A stretch of DNA of 22,750 bases from Chara braunii (GCA_003427395.1 BFEA01000054.1:2197639-2220388), one strand, 5' to 3'. Positions 1 through 10,759 are shown, counted from the stretch's first letter. The notes: generated by a model from the sequence alone, not told the origin. Numbers and translations: made by a program.

Positions 1-78
<78 letters not shown>

Positions 79-95
79 TGTGTATGTGTGTGTGC
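1..95. repeat. (TG)n microsatellite
   Basis: A pure TG dinucleotide run covers 1-77 and continues with small interruptions (CTGTGTATG) to about 95. It runs off the left edge of the window, so its full length is unknown. The Cys-Val reading frames across it are artefacts of the repeat. Confidence 0.98.
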
Positions 96-130
96 AATGT
101 GCTGTCATTTCGAAAGTCGCGCACATACAC

Positions 131-146
131 AGAGAGAGAGAGAGAG
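131..146. repeat. (AG)8 microsatellite
   Basis: Eight uninterrupted AG dinucleotides. T-rich runs follow at about 169-180 and 209-218. The interval 150-950 otherwise shows no gene I recognise: several short open frames exist on both strands, but none has a recognisable motif. Confidence 0.9.
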
Positions 147-952
147 TCGCCGCGTCATTCGAGCATTTGTTTTTTTTTTTCCCTTTGTACGACTTACATT
201 GTTCGATTTTTTTTTTTTCATGCAAGGTGTCATCTGGCAAATATCGTAGGTCCGTAGCCCGGCCTTATTGGGCCGACAGGGTTGCCACTCGGGCGAGCCC
301 CGCTTCCTCAGGCGCGTTAACGGGGATGCCCCGCGGCCCATGTATGGGCCAAGTACTGGTGGTTTAAAAAACTGTCTGACAACATGCGGATCTGAGCACA
401 TGGTGCTCAGACAATCTGTCGTCATCATACATATATACAGCACTGACAGAGTATGGGCAAACTGCCACCAGAATGTCATCGAGCGATGAAGGATGAGGTC
501 CCACTAGCCAAGAGGACTTCATCTAAGGCCATGAATCTGGACATCTTTGGGGAGAGGGGTGGAAACTCGCCATTGATCTGCTTCAAGTTACCTGCATCTC
601 TCAGTAAAACACATCTAGATTCCGTCGCTGGATCCAATCCTCTTTGCGAGATGGATCTTCCCCCAGGATGGGTATGTCAACATTTATGCGCGCTCGTTAT
701 TTATTAATCATTGGGATGGATGCACGGATGAGGGGGAGGAACAGCTTTCCATCCCGGGCCCCTCTTATGCCAAGTCGTAAGAGGGATGGTAACACCCAGT
801 TGGACAAACGGGTTCCCGTGACAGATGGACCGATACCCTTCCCACATATCGCCTCCCTCATATGCATATCAAGTAGTATGAAAGGGAAACATCATCAGTG
901 TGATGAAAGTAAGGGAGGCCATTTGTCAACAGATAGAAGTAACTAACAAACC

Positions 953-1012
953 CTTCTTCCCCACTCCCCCCCCACCCGCTCCCTCCACCCCCCTTGCATC
1001 CACCCACCCCTT
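953..1012. repeat. Pyrimidine-rich (C-rich) tract
   Basis: A nearly unbroken C/T strand with C runs up to eight, read as CTTCTTCCCCACTCCCC and onward. It is low-complexity DNA with no coding signal. Confidence 0.85.
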
Positions 1013-1048
1013 TGATGTGTGAAGGGAGAATGAACGTCATGTCGCTGC

Positions 1049-1116
1049 CCGAGCAGACAGTCAATACATTGGACTCCGTATACTGCTCCAGAGCAAACAG
1101 TCAATGCATTGGACTC
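1049..1116. repeat. Two-copy tandem duplication, 40-bp period
   Basis: The 28-base segment at 1049-1076 (core GAGCAGACAGTCAATACATT) recurs at 1089-1116 (core GAGCAAACAGTCAATGCATT) with only a few differences. The period is 40 bp. It is a small local duplication of unknown role. The flanks at 1120-1340 show nothing I can assign. Confidence 0.85.
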
Positions 1117-1340
1117 TCTGAGTTTCTCTTCTAGGCTGCGGACGAACTTTAGTCTCGGTTTCAATTAAGAAGTCGTTTCCACCTTCCAGCCTGCACATCC
1201 CATAGGTCCCCTACAATGACGAACCCTTTTTTAAGCCAAGCCAGCCAATGCGAGTTCTTTTCGATAATAGCAACTGTAAAGAGAGCCAATAGGATAGACA
1301 GGAACAAACAATAACAATCTTACAAGTACAGAATGACAGA

Positions 1341-1373
1341 CAAACAAATAAACAAACAAATAAACAGACAAAC
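1341..1373. repeat. (AAAC/AAAT)n simple repeat
   Basis: An imperfect tetranucleotide repeat built from CAAA and TAAA units. The interval 1374-1734 after it holds no recognisable gene or repeat. Confidence 0.8.
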
Positions 1374-1734
1374 GTCTCAGCACAAACTATATTACAACCG
1401 ATAGCCGGTACAGAGTACATAGCAACGACATAGAGCTCGAATTATCCCATAATCTGATCGTTTTCGTAGTCAACATGGTTCACATTGTAAATTACATTGC
1501 AATCGAAAGATTAGTATAGGCTACAGGCCCACTAACCTGTCACGACCTTATTGCTATCGTAGCCGACATGGATTAAATCCAACTGTATAATTGCAATTTA
1601 AATGTGCTTGATAGGGACACTAGACCCGATTTCCAGCAGGTGATGCTCCCCACCAGTAGATGGAGCCATCCCGACACTGCTAGCGGTGTTTGATCACATC
1701 AGCACCCCTAGTAGTCGCTCGAGTTGTTTCTTGC

Positions 1735-1761
1735 AAAAAAAAAAAAAAAAAAAAAAAAAAA
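1735..1761. repeat. Poly-A run, 27 nt
   Basis: There are 27 uninterrupted A residues just left of the LINE-1 remnant. The LINE lies on the minus strand, so its own tail would appear here as poly-T. This run is therefore not that tail; it belongs to a plus-strand retro-insert or is a slippage tract. I see no clear target-site duplication around it. Confidence 0.9.
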
Positions 1762-1779
1762 GGTTGATGTTGGTGGTAT

Positions 1780-3895
1780 AGGATATGAGGGTTTCCTCCA
1801 GAGTTCATGCCATCATAGAGGTGGCAATATTTTGTTCGGGCCTATGTCTCTCCACAGTGTTAAAATCAATCCCTCGAGGGGGTCGTTTATAAGATCTGAC
1901 TTGGTGAATGGTGGTAGGACGTCTGGGTTGGCGTTTTTGGCTATGTTAGGGATGGACCACGTGTCGTTTGTTAGTCAAGCTACTGGATGGACAGGTCTGA
2001 TCTGCGGCGTCGAGGGAGCGAAGTTTGTCAGCCGTTTATGGGCCAATGGTGCCCAGGGAATGTCATTGGTCATAATCAGTATGACTATCACTTGAAGATG
2101 AGCGCTTTAATCTCATATTCTGGGTCGATAACTGCTAAGGGTCACTTGGGCCCACACTACCCTTTTAATGTAATTTCTCAATTCATGGTCATTTCTCCAT
2201 AGGTAAGTAGCAATTGCTTCTTTGAAAGTCTTCAGTTGTTTTGGGGCGAGGGCCCAAAAGGTTGTCTTCTACAAGATAGTTGCAAGGATTGCATTGTTTA
2301 TCGCTAGGGCTCTACCAACTAGAGACGTATGAAGGCCCTTCCATTTGGCCATCGTTTGGATGACCGTTTGGACTAGTTGGTCCGCATGATCCACTGGTGG
2401 CCCAATGCAGTGAGTCTGACCCCCAAGATTCTGATTGCTTTTTTTTTCAATTTTCAGTTGACCAGCGGCTCCTCTGGAGGGAGGTCTCCAGCCGTGTGCA
2501 GCCATCACCTTTTTGTTTTTAAGCCCCAGTGAATTTCATATCCGCTGTGATCAAGAAGAGGTGAATTGTGTCCACCAGGGCTCTGATGCTACCAAGCGAT
2601 GCCTTGATTAGAACTGTGAGATCATCTGCAAAGAGAGAGGTGATTAGGATCATGTGGGGTGGCAGTTCCGGTATGTCAATTTGTTCTATCTCTGGATTTT
2701 ATATAATCAATGATGCCAAGGCCTCCATCATTATTACAAAGACAGGGGGGCTATCGGGTCCCCTTGAAGTGGGAAATTGGGGCGAAAGGTGACTATTGAC
2801 CATAATGTTTGTTGCAGTTGAATGGTGGAGGGTGTGGATCCATTGTATAAACCTCGGTCCAAAGTTCGTCCTTTCTAGGCACAAGTCTAGGAACTGCCAA
2901 TCCACATGGTCATAAGTTTTTTCAAAGTCTAAAAGAGGATCCCCACATCTCTTTGTCTTTATGTAGCGTACTTGATGGTTTCATTAACCAACAAAATCTT
3001 GTCTTGAATGTTCTTGTGGGCCATGAAAACAGTCTGGTTCATATGAATGAGATAACTTATGTATGATAGAAGTCCGTTACCCAACGCTTTCGCCACAATC
3101 TTGTATGGCAGAGGTAGAAAGGTAATTGGTCTGTTGTTTCGAATCACGGCTCTATCTCCCTTTTTTTATAGGAGCGTGGTGACCCTCTGACCCATCAGAT
3201 CCCCAAATCTGCCTTCACCCTGGACCACATGGATACATTCCATTGAGTCCTGGTGAAGGAGCTCCAAACGTTGAAACCATAATTATTTTGGGAAGGGGTC
3301 CAAGCCCGAGTTTTTTTTCTTCTATTTCCACTAGCGCCGAGAGAATTTTGTGCAGTGATGGGCTCTTCTAGGGGAGCTCATTGTAATTGTTACAAGAAAG
3401 TTGTTAGATTGTGGAGCAACATGTGTCTTGCATGGTCTAGGGCCTTTTCCCCCCATCGGGAGTTTTTTTTAGGTGAAGAGGTCTTGATAAGCTGCATAAT
3501 CCACAATTGCGTAGGGGATAGTGACATCTTTTTGATGAGAGTCGAAGGGGTGTTGTAGTGATGGCACCAGATTTTGCCTCGCTCTAGATTGCGCCTTGTT
3601 GAAGAAGGTCAAAAACATCGTTCCTTTTGTGTTTTGTCTTTTTATCATAGATTGGATCCTCCAAGCCTCTGTCTGTTGGTCAAGGTTTTATTGGAGGTGG
3701 TCCCTTTCTTGCTATAACTGCGAGAAAGTTTGTTCGTCCAAAGGGTGGTCCAACATCTTCCGATCCCATTGTCTGAGCAAGTGCAACATCTTTTCTATTG
3801 TGGTCTTCCTTGCTCTAGTATGTGCAATAAATACTTCTTAACTTTTTCCCTCAGGTTGGTGATATCTGCATTTAACCAGTCTTTTATTTCGGGAC
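1780..3895 (-). mobile_element. LINE-1: decayed L1-like LINE ORF2 remnant
   Basis: Reading the minus strand from right to left gives ORF2 in order. First is a linker (KDWLNADITNLREKVKKYL near 3.85 kb; AWRIQSMIKRQNTKGTMFL near 3.65 kb). Next is the RT fingers block NNRPITFLPLPYKIVAKAL (2959-3147) with NQTVFMAHKNIQDK. Then come DFEKTYDHVDWQFL near 2.9 kb, the palm motif SLFADDLTVLI with catalytic DD codons at 2621-2632, and a C-terminal stretch resembling WKGLHTSLVGRALAINNAIL (2269-2508). Frameshifts and stops separate these pieces, and the usual RGVRQGCP box is reduced to SRGPDSPP. In intact elements the product reverse-transcribes element RNA at a nicked target. No endonuclease domain is visible upstream, so the copy is probably 5'-truncated. 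The left limit is soft. It is certainly non-functional. Confidence 0.88.
2621..2632 (-). other. RT palm motif (FADD) of LINE-1
   Basis: Minus-strand codons read Phe-Ala-Asp-Asp inside SLFADDLTV. This is the conserved reverse transcriptase palm box that carries two catalytic aspartates. It survives although the surrounding ORF is broken. Confidence 0.88.
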
Positions 3896-3899
3896 GCTT

Positions 3900-5060
3900 C
3901 TAGCACGTGATGATCCCCACGGAGCAAAGTCGAACGACTATGTGTAAATGTGTACTCGAGCATGGATTGACATCCACAGGACCAGGAGGTCACGTCTGCA
4001 GTCGCTCGCGACACGAGGTCAACAGAACCTAAGGGTGGGGGTAGGCGAACGGGAGATTGGTCTGCCTACATGATCTAAGAGTCAATCAAAGGCCATAGCT
4101 CCGACCTCCATAATTCAGACAAGAAAGGGTTGCCAGCTCGGTGAAAGGGGAGAAGTAATTCACTATTCACAATCTGGTTCTAGATCTCTTAGTACCAACC
4201 ATGGGGCTACTGTACACTATCTTTTGTTGTATTGTCATGTAGCTCGCTGCTCCCATTAAAGGAAAGAGCACACCTTTGGATTTCCTCAAGCCAAACAACA
4301 CATGATAGAAACCATAAGAGCTAATAATCAGAGGGTCTGGGTCAGGCTCAAGTACAAAGGCAATGACAGACAAGGTTCGGGAGGGAAGAATACGTTACTT
4401 CTATCAAACAAATATGGTTGGACCCAACAAACAAGATAGGAACATTGGACGAACAACATAACATGATATGGACTCAATGGTGGAAGGAAGATGGCACCTG
4501 CAAAAGGGGGAGGTTGTCCTCAATCTGTCAATCAGCACCGAACAAACCACAGGTAGTATCTTTTGAAGACGCCCAACCGGGTGTACACTTAGGTCATGGG
4601 GACCTCCTCCTCCCACTGCTTGACACCTCCCCCCCACGAATGCTCTCGACGCTCCCATATGGCACGATGCACCCCCCCAACCCCCCGCTCTCGGACAACT
4701 TTCCTTCTCCCACCCCTCCCCCCTTTCCTCTAACATCCTCTTCCCCCACCCCTCCACTACCGTCTGACGTCACAACAGTTTCCTCCCCCCCCTTTTGGAT
4801 ACCCCCCCAAGTCCATACTATCCTTATTCACTGAGAAGGGGATTCAGCACCCTCTAAACATCCCCCCCCTCTTGGGACAACACTTGCATTCGCCTTCGGC
4901 GCCGAAGGAACACTCCACACTGTCATTCCCAAAATTAACAACGTACTTTCAGCCACCATCCGGACAGGCATAGGGGCACAAAACCAACTACCTACCTTCC
5001 ACAGCCCCCACCTGCCCCATCTACACTCAATATAAGAAAAGGTCGTCATTGTACAATGAC
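3900..5060. other. Unassigned stretch with C-rich tracts and a proline-rich frame
   Basis: There is no recognisable gene. The longest frame (4418-4834, plus) translates to a proline/serine-rich peptide because 4606-4815 is C-rich. The frame before it contains a short run resembling RVWVRLKYKGNDRQG. A Pro-rich frame upstream of a plus-strand LINE could be an ORF1 remnant of LINE-2, but I see no zinc knuckle or RRM motif, so that stays a guess. Confidence 0.4.
4606..4815. repeat. C-rich low-complexity tract
   Basis: Repeated runs of four to eight C separated by T/A-containing triplets (CCCCCCAACCCCCCGCTC and similar). This composition explains the proline-rich reading frame across it. Confidence 0.75.
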
Positions 5061-6483
5061 TGATGGTAGGGGGAGGGGTGAATGAATAGTGTATTTTTTG
5101 GGGGGGAAGGGTTCATCGTCGAGTGGTGGAAGTACGCCATCATTATCATTTTCCTACATAAAATACATTCGAACCCTTTGTTCTTGTCATTGACGGTGTT
5201 CCCACATTTTTTGTGTGCTATCTCATACACAAGGTTGAACGAGTCTCGATGAAGGATAATAATTCCTTTGCTCGCACATGTCGGCAATGCGATAGGCGCG
5301 ACGATACTCTAACAAAGGAGGCCGACAGTGACTCAAGAGAACTTTTTTGTGCCCGACATTCTTCTAATTTTATTTAATTGCTGTATTTTTTTTTCGCACA
5401 ACCGGTTGTGAAATAAGCTAATCCTATGCCTAATGGGACCTGACCATGGGTGTTGATTTCAAAATTCAAAATGCGAAGTGGTGTGGCTCACCAGACTGTT
5501 GGCGTTTACCTATGCGAAACTTGAATACGGTGTTGGTACAACTGTGACCTTGTATCAAAAACAAAAACCTATAGCTAAATGGTTGTGGGTGTAACACTGC
5601 GCGTCGATATCTTTTAATTTTCTTGACAGCTGGTCTTGGGATGTTGAAATCGACGAAACCTATGTGTGCAAACACAACAAGGGATGAAGTAGATCCAACT
5701 GGATGGCGTTGCATTAACAATAGTCTGCTACCAGGTCAAGGTTTGGGAGCCTGCCCAGTAACGTGCTCAGGGCGTGTGGACCACTGATGCATGATCATTA
5801 TCTTCACCGCGGTAACGTAAGCTTCTTGCAGAACATGACGACTACGGCAGCTATAGTCAACTTGTGTATCAAGCTCATTGGTAGAGGTGCATAGGCTAAT
5901 ATAACACTTACCTCTTAGGCGTAAGGGGTGTACTAAGCGGTGAGGTTAATCATTTTTTGTAATGAGATAAAAATTTCTTACAATAACGTTGAATCTTGTG
6001 ATCTTGATGCAGGTCGACTTTCTCTCCATACAGGGGTTTCAGGGGAATTGTTTTTTATATCTTTAAGCCTTTATGTAAGGTGCTAACGTTTTTTTTCAAC
6101 AACGTGCTTTCACTAGAGCCATTGGGTGCAGTGAGTCATAATAACTACTTGGAAGGTAACATGGTTAACCCCTGTCAACCGGAGATTATCGTGGACGAGG
6201 CGGTCTAATGAGACGCTCATTCTCCTCCGCTTTCACTGGGTGCGGCAAAACTCGAGGACGACAGGGTGAATGAACTTGATGCTCGGTATTATAAGGAAAG
6301 TAACATCCTTGACAATGTTCCTTGCAAAGGGGTAGAGATTAAGAGTCGTGAAGAGATCAAAGTGAGTTTTGAATTCATGCAGATAAAATGTTCGATGGTT
6401 AAAGGAGAGAACAATTACGGTGGTCTTTAGGGATGCGGGGAAACCGCTATCCCTATTGAACGAAGCTCTGATGAATATCGAAG
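5060..6483. other. Unassigned stretch, possible worn 5' part of LINE-2
   Basis: All six frames are short and I recognise no conserved domain. It lies directly upstream of, and could belong to, the plus-strand LINE-2 ORF2, where an endonuclease domain would be expected. Only vague fragments (for example VDFLSIQ near 6.02 kb) hint at that. Confidence 0.3.
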
Positions 6484-7490
6484 TGATCAAGAAACCAGTA
6501 TCTAATCATAGTTCAGTCCTATCATTTTTTGTTAGAAAGGGGCGGGGGTTATTTTAGGTTCAACACACTTACATTGAAGGAACTCGGTGTGATAGCATGA
6601 ACCAACAACGTCTTGTGAAGGTAATCCGAACACATGTTCACATTTGTTGAAGATCGGTATAACTTGAGTAAATGAGAAAATGGAGTTGCATCCAATCTCA
6701 GCTCCAGTATGGGTCGACGAAAGAGTCAAGCTACTTGCAAAGTGAGACGAAATTCATGTCAAACAATATAAAATATGAGTGGAACGATTAAGAGTTAAAG
6801 GTATAGTGATCTATGATAGGCTGTCAAGACAGTCATTTCAAAAACTAACTCTAAAATCAGTTGCATTGACCATGAAAACTCTCCAAAATCCTTTCCTAAC
6901 AAACGCTAGATCAGCAAGCTTGGTAGAGGGTAAGTATGAGGTAACTTACTTCAAGGACATCCTGACTTCTATAAAACCTTAGGAGAGACAATTCCCTATT
7001 TATAGACGTAGACCATTGGACTAATTTCATAGCTAGATTGGACCCACTAGACAGACAAAGACTAAACACACTCATTTCCTTAGTACATATACGAGAGGCA
7101 GCAAATGTTATAGCGAAAGGGAAATCACCTGGTAGGGATTATCTTCTCATTGAGTCTTGTCTTTAGCATTGGGATGCTGTTTTCTTACATCCATGGGAGA
7201 TTTACGACGCAGTCCTAGCGGGTGAGCAAGTCACCTCACATATGTCCTACAATATTATATCAATATTTCGTAAGAAAGAAAAAAAAAAATTAGGAATTGG
7301 AGACTTATTTCGTTACTCAATATCTCATATAAGAGTTACTAAAACTTTTGTCAGGAGGTTAGCCATATGTCTTTCATTTTGATAGAGGGAGACCAGGTCG
7401 CGTTTATTTAAGGGAGATTGAAATTTGATGATGTAATAACAACGCTAGGATCTCTCGAAGTTGTTCAAAGCAATAATCTTGACTTAGATA
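6484..7490 (+). mobile_element. LINE-2, left part: L1-like ORF2 linker and RT fingers
   Basis: In broken frames the plus strand reads like LINE ORF2 after the endonuclease. GYFRFNTLTLKELGVIA (about 6547-6597) matches the PFRFN-type segment that follows that domain. KYEVTYFKDILTSIKP (about 6934-6981) resembles the linker before RT. Then come LFIDVDHWTNFIARLDPLD, NVIAKGKSPGRD (about 7106-7140), MSYNIISIFRKKEKKKLGIG (from about 7242), a worn ISLLN/Y...RRLA block, and VAFI.GRLKFDDVITTLG (about 7397-7447), the usual GFI.GR...DN box. The frame ends at SLEVVQSNNLDLD exactly where repeat A1 begins with TGACAC. The downstream RT and C-terminal portion of the same type of ORF reappears at 22.32 kb. It is inactive: several stops and frameshifts. 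Confidence 0.82.
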
Positions 7491-7506
7491 TGACACTCAA
7501 GTGTCG
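7491..7506. repeat. Terminal palindrome of A1
   Basis: GACACT and AGTGTC form a 6-bp inverted pair around CA, starting one base into the element (TGACACTCAAGTGTCG). The A2 counterpart at 13744-13759 reads TGACACTCACGTGTCA, with TGACAC/GTGTCA arms. Both copies keep the symmetry with different central bases. Confidence 0.8.
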
Positions 7507-8236
7507 GTCTCGAAGTATCGTGAGGGTCGAGCCCTTCACAATATTGCGCGGCTGAAGGAACAGTTGTTCGGCCCCCGCGGCACCTTCGACCCTTAGGCTG
7601 AGTGTCTCGGTGGGCAGGGCAAATAGACTCTGTGCGAGGGATGATCCCTTCCGCACGGAATCTAGAACCTGGATGTCCTGGACAAGGACCTCGAATCTAG
7701 GCCCGAGACCAACGTCTCAAGAAAACTTTAAGAAACAACAAAAACGGTAAAGGAGGGGAGTCTCCTTTCCTCTCTCAATCTCAGCCCCAATTAAACCCTT
7801 AAGCGTTGGCACTGTAGGTCACACGAACACTCAAACATAGGAATGTACATATATAAATGAAGGTTATTTAAAATAGGACGATCACTTCTCACAGTCATAG
7901 TGGGGCGCCTCTCTGCCATATGTATGTATGTAATATCAAATAGTCAAATCCAAAGTCCGAACCACAAACATATATGCAATCACATCAAGGAATCAATCAA
8001 AAATTCACACACTACAAGGAGTCAACTTCAACCTTTCTATGTGCTCACACTCCTTGCTTTAGTTATGCAAACCCCAACCTTTATCCAACCTTCCAAAATA
8101 AATACTTAGTATCTTCGTTAAACGGTCGTTCAATAAAAGTCCGAATAAAAACTTTATAAAACAATAAAAACCACCAGGGCTAAAGCCTTTTAGATTGAGT
8201 AACGAGAATGAATTGGAGTTGAGTCCTAAGCCGACG

Positions 8237-8253
8237 TGTTATCAGTGATAACA
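8237..8253. repeat. Inner palindrome of A1
   Basis: TGTTATCA-G-TGATAACA: 8-bp perfect arms with a single central base. The A2 counterpart (14520-14538) is CTGTTATC-TGT-GATAACAG. Position and symmetry are conserved while the centre differs. This could be a protein-binding site or a cruciform/hairpin; the sequence does not say which. Confidence 0.8.
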
Positions 8254-8479
8254 GAAGATGATCCTCGTGGAATCAAGGTAAATCTAACCCAAATCATGAA
8301 TCAAACGTCTAAAGAGGGTCTGTATCATAAAACAGGTCAACGCCCCAGCTATATCATCAGTGTATGGAAAATAAATTTCCATAGCACATTCTTACTCAAA
8401 ACTATCTGTCAATTAAGTATAAATTTATCTCTAAGTACGTGTCCAAGGAAAAGGTAGACCTTTGGCAGAATTTCTCATA

Positions 8480-9095
8480 TTCAGGGTGGGTTGCCAGAAT
8501 CGCCACCTGTCGAAATATAATCTATCTCCTCTAAATTAAGAAAATTTCGGTAGCGCTTCCCGTAGGAAAAATGTCTTTTCATAATTTATATTAACTTAAA
8601 TATGAAAACTGAAACAATATCAATCTTTAAAAAGTCAAATTTTGTCTAACTCCCTGAATTAGTAAAATTTTTGGCAGCATCTCCTTTTAGAATAGTAGAC
8701 TTCCCAGATTTATATTAAGTCAGATAAAAATCCAAAGTAAGACTTGAGTCCTACCAAGACAAAATTTAACTAACTCGTTAGTTTTGTAAAAATTCCGGCA
8801 GCGCTTCCCGTAGGGAAAATAACTTTCTTAAATTTATACGAAACTAAGTTTAAAAATATAAAAATAACTTTGACTTCCCAAAATCAAATTTTGTCTAAGT
8901 CCCCAATTAGTAAAAATTTGGGCAACACCTCCTTTAGAAAATGAGACTTTCCAGATTTTTACTAAGCCATATATGAAATTTAGGCAAGCTGAACTTTGGA
9001 AAGTCAAAATTTAACTAACTCCTTGATTTTGTAAAAATTTCGGCAGCGCTTGCCGTAAAGAAAGTGGCTTGCCAAAATTTATACAAAACCAAGTA
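8480..9095. repeat. Five-unit alternating tandem array in A1 (124-bp period)
   Basis: Five units are anchored by the (C/G)GGCAG-type core at 8548, 8672, 8796, 8920 and 9041, giving spacings of 124, 124, 124 and 121. Units 1, 3 and 5 carry TTCGGCAGCGCTTCCCGTAG. Units 2 and 4 carry TTTGGGCAGCATCTCCTTTAGA-type cores with slight changes, so the true repeat is a dimer of about 248 bp. Each core sits in an AT-rich unit containing (A)TTTGTCTAACTCC and AGATTTATAC-type segments. The same arrangement occurs in A2. Confidence 0.88.
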
Positions 9096-9373
9096 TAACA
9101 AAAGATTCCAGAAAAATTGACCTAAGTAAAATAAACTTAGCTAAAAAACTGAAGGAATTGAAAATAACTCTTATAGTTTTAACACGCATCGAGTATCTAA
9201 AACAACTACCTATCAAACTGAAACTCATACTAAGTACCGATCTCACACAACCACATGCAAAGTTAAGCCACAATGGTAAATACTCTCACTAACCCCAAAT
9301 CAATTTGGTCAAACAATAGTTCGTAATCTTTCAATGATTTATCCCTTATACCCAACTTACATATGGCGTAAAG

Positions 9374-10088
9374 CTAGACTATCCAATCTTATGGAAACCT
9401 GTCTAGTTCAGCCATTGAATATAAATAAACACAAGGCAGTACAATTTTTCTCTTGCTTGGGCATATGACTAGGCAGTCCAACCTAGTTGCTCTTAACTGT
9501 TTAAGTATCTAAGTTATATATAATTGTCTGTCCTTAGTGTTTTAAGGTAACATGAGTGAACCGATCATCTTAGATCAAGGTTCAACCTGCCCCTTCTTAC
9601 CTCAAATTTATTTTTAATTCATACTCTCTTTCGTTAATGATAAACTATAGTCATACCATCCAATCTTATGGAAAAATGTTTGACCAGTCTGTTCATAAGT
9701 AAAATAATATAAGAATATAAATAAGTTTATCCCTTTGGTTCCAGCATGTGCGTAGCTCCAGACTAGACCACTCAATCTTATGAGAACCTGTTTACTAGTC
9801 CTTTGTCTGAATCTCCCCTCATAATAAAACAAGAGAGAGTCAAAGTCATCCAATCTTATGGAACATGCCCAACTTTCTTTTAGAAACTAACAAAATATAA
9901 GAAAACCCAAAGAAGCAAGGCAACCAAGCCATCCAATCTTATGGAAAAATGCTTGTCCCTGAAAATCAAGCACAAGCAGCCCTCGCAAATCAAAGCAACC
10001 AAACCACTCAATCTTATGGGAACATGTATGGTCCTTCAGTCAATCAAAAATAAACATAGCACTGAGTCCTCCAATCTTATGGAGACTC
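9374..10088. repeat. Seven-unit hairpin array in A1 (loop AATCTTATG)
   Basis: Seven segments share the loop core CAATCTTATG and are flanked by different but mostly complementary arms. H1 CTAGAC/GTCTAG (9374-9379, 9401-9406). H2 GTCA/TGAC (9650-9653, 9681-9684). H3 GACTAG/CTAGTC (9761-9766, 9795-9800). H4 AAAGT/ACTTT (9842-9846, 9872-9876). H5 CAAGC/GCTTG (9925-9929, 9951-9955). H6 ACCA/TGGT (9998-10001, 10029-10032). H7 GAGTC/GACTC (10064-10068, 10084-10088). Start-to-start distances are about 67-112 bp, after a first gap of about 275. Most loops also contain TCCA...TGGA. A related stem TGAACC/GGTTCA lies around CCGATCATCTT in the first gap (about 9.56-9.59 kb). Confidence 0.9.
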
Positions 10089-10369
10089 TCCCAACCTTTC
10101 GCTGACCCAATCAAACACAAGCAATACAACCTTCTTCCCACCTTTTCCACCAGATGCAATTCTCTTTCATAATTTTCTTTCAATCAAACAACAAAACTGA
10201 AACCGACTTTACACAAACATTCCTTTATTAAGTCTGGTTTATTATGAAAGTCAAACGAATAGTCAAAATAGGGATGCAGGCGGCATACTCAGTCAACCAT
10301 AACAAGAAGTACAAATAGATATTATGACTGGGTTTATAGATGAAAAAGAAAGGTTACCTCTCAATTTTC

Positions 10370-10640
10370 TGCCTCCATAACTCCTTCCAAGTTCCAGTAA
10401 AGCTCCCGCAATCAATGGGCAGACTTCCCACAGAGTCTTGATGTGGTCCTATGGGTTGCAATCCCGCCTGCCGCCTGGCACCTTCCTCTCTGAACAGGAT
10501 TAGAATTCGAGTAAGAAGGGCAGAAGAAGGGGTTTCAGACTCTCGAAATACAAGAGAGGGACTGACTCAACTCCTTGGAGAGGGTCTTGCAATCTCCAAT
10601 TGTCTGAGGGCCCCACAATGGCAGCCGGAACGCACAGCAA
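10370..10640. repeat. Conserved exit block of A1
   Basis: This segment follows the hairpin array and is well conserved with 16618-16865 in A2. Shared blocks include AGCTCCCGCAATC, CCCACAGAGTCTTGATG, GTTGCAATCCCGCCTGCCGC and TGAGGGCCCC.CAATGGC. It marks the last stretch where A1 and A2 align easily by eye. No coding motif is visible in the short frame across it. Confidence 0.75.
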
Positions 10641-10750
10641 CTTGGTCGAACTCAAGTCCAACTCCCTACCATTGACTCTCTAGCGATATCCTAATTTGCA
10701 ACAATGATCCCCTTTCAACTCTCTTAGCCTTTCCATCGCTTCAAACTTGT

Positions 10751-10759
10751 CAGGTGAGT
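10751..10759 (+). promoter_or_regulatory. 5' splice-site-like motif CAG|GTGAGT
   Basis: A near-consensus U1-type donor. Another (CAG|GTAAGC) lies at 10957-10965. These sit in a 10.65-11.7 kb zone with several AGCAGCA-containing segments and no open frame of note. Whether they are used is unknown. Confidence 0.35.

Noticed and set aside
2-367. Cys-Val repeat open frames at the left edge
   Set aside because: They are translations of the TG microsatellite in three frames.
1735-1761. Poly-A run as the tail of LINE-1
   Set aside because: LINE-1 is on the minus strand, so its tail would be poly-T on the plus strand at this edge.
4418-4834. 138-residue proline-rich open frame as a gene
   Set aside because: The frame follows a C-rich tract, has no recognisable domain, and is better treated as composition or at most a LINE ORF1 remnant.
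9374-10088. CRISPR-like array (short repeats with variable spacers)
   Set aside because: The repeat core is only about 12-14 bases, spacing varies from about 67 to 275 bp, the variable parts are self-complementary arms, and the context is plant retroelement DNA with no cas genes.
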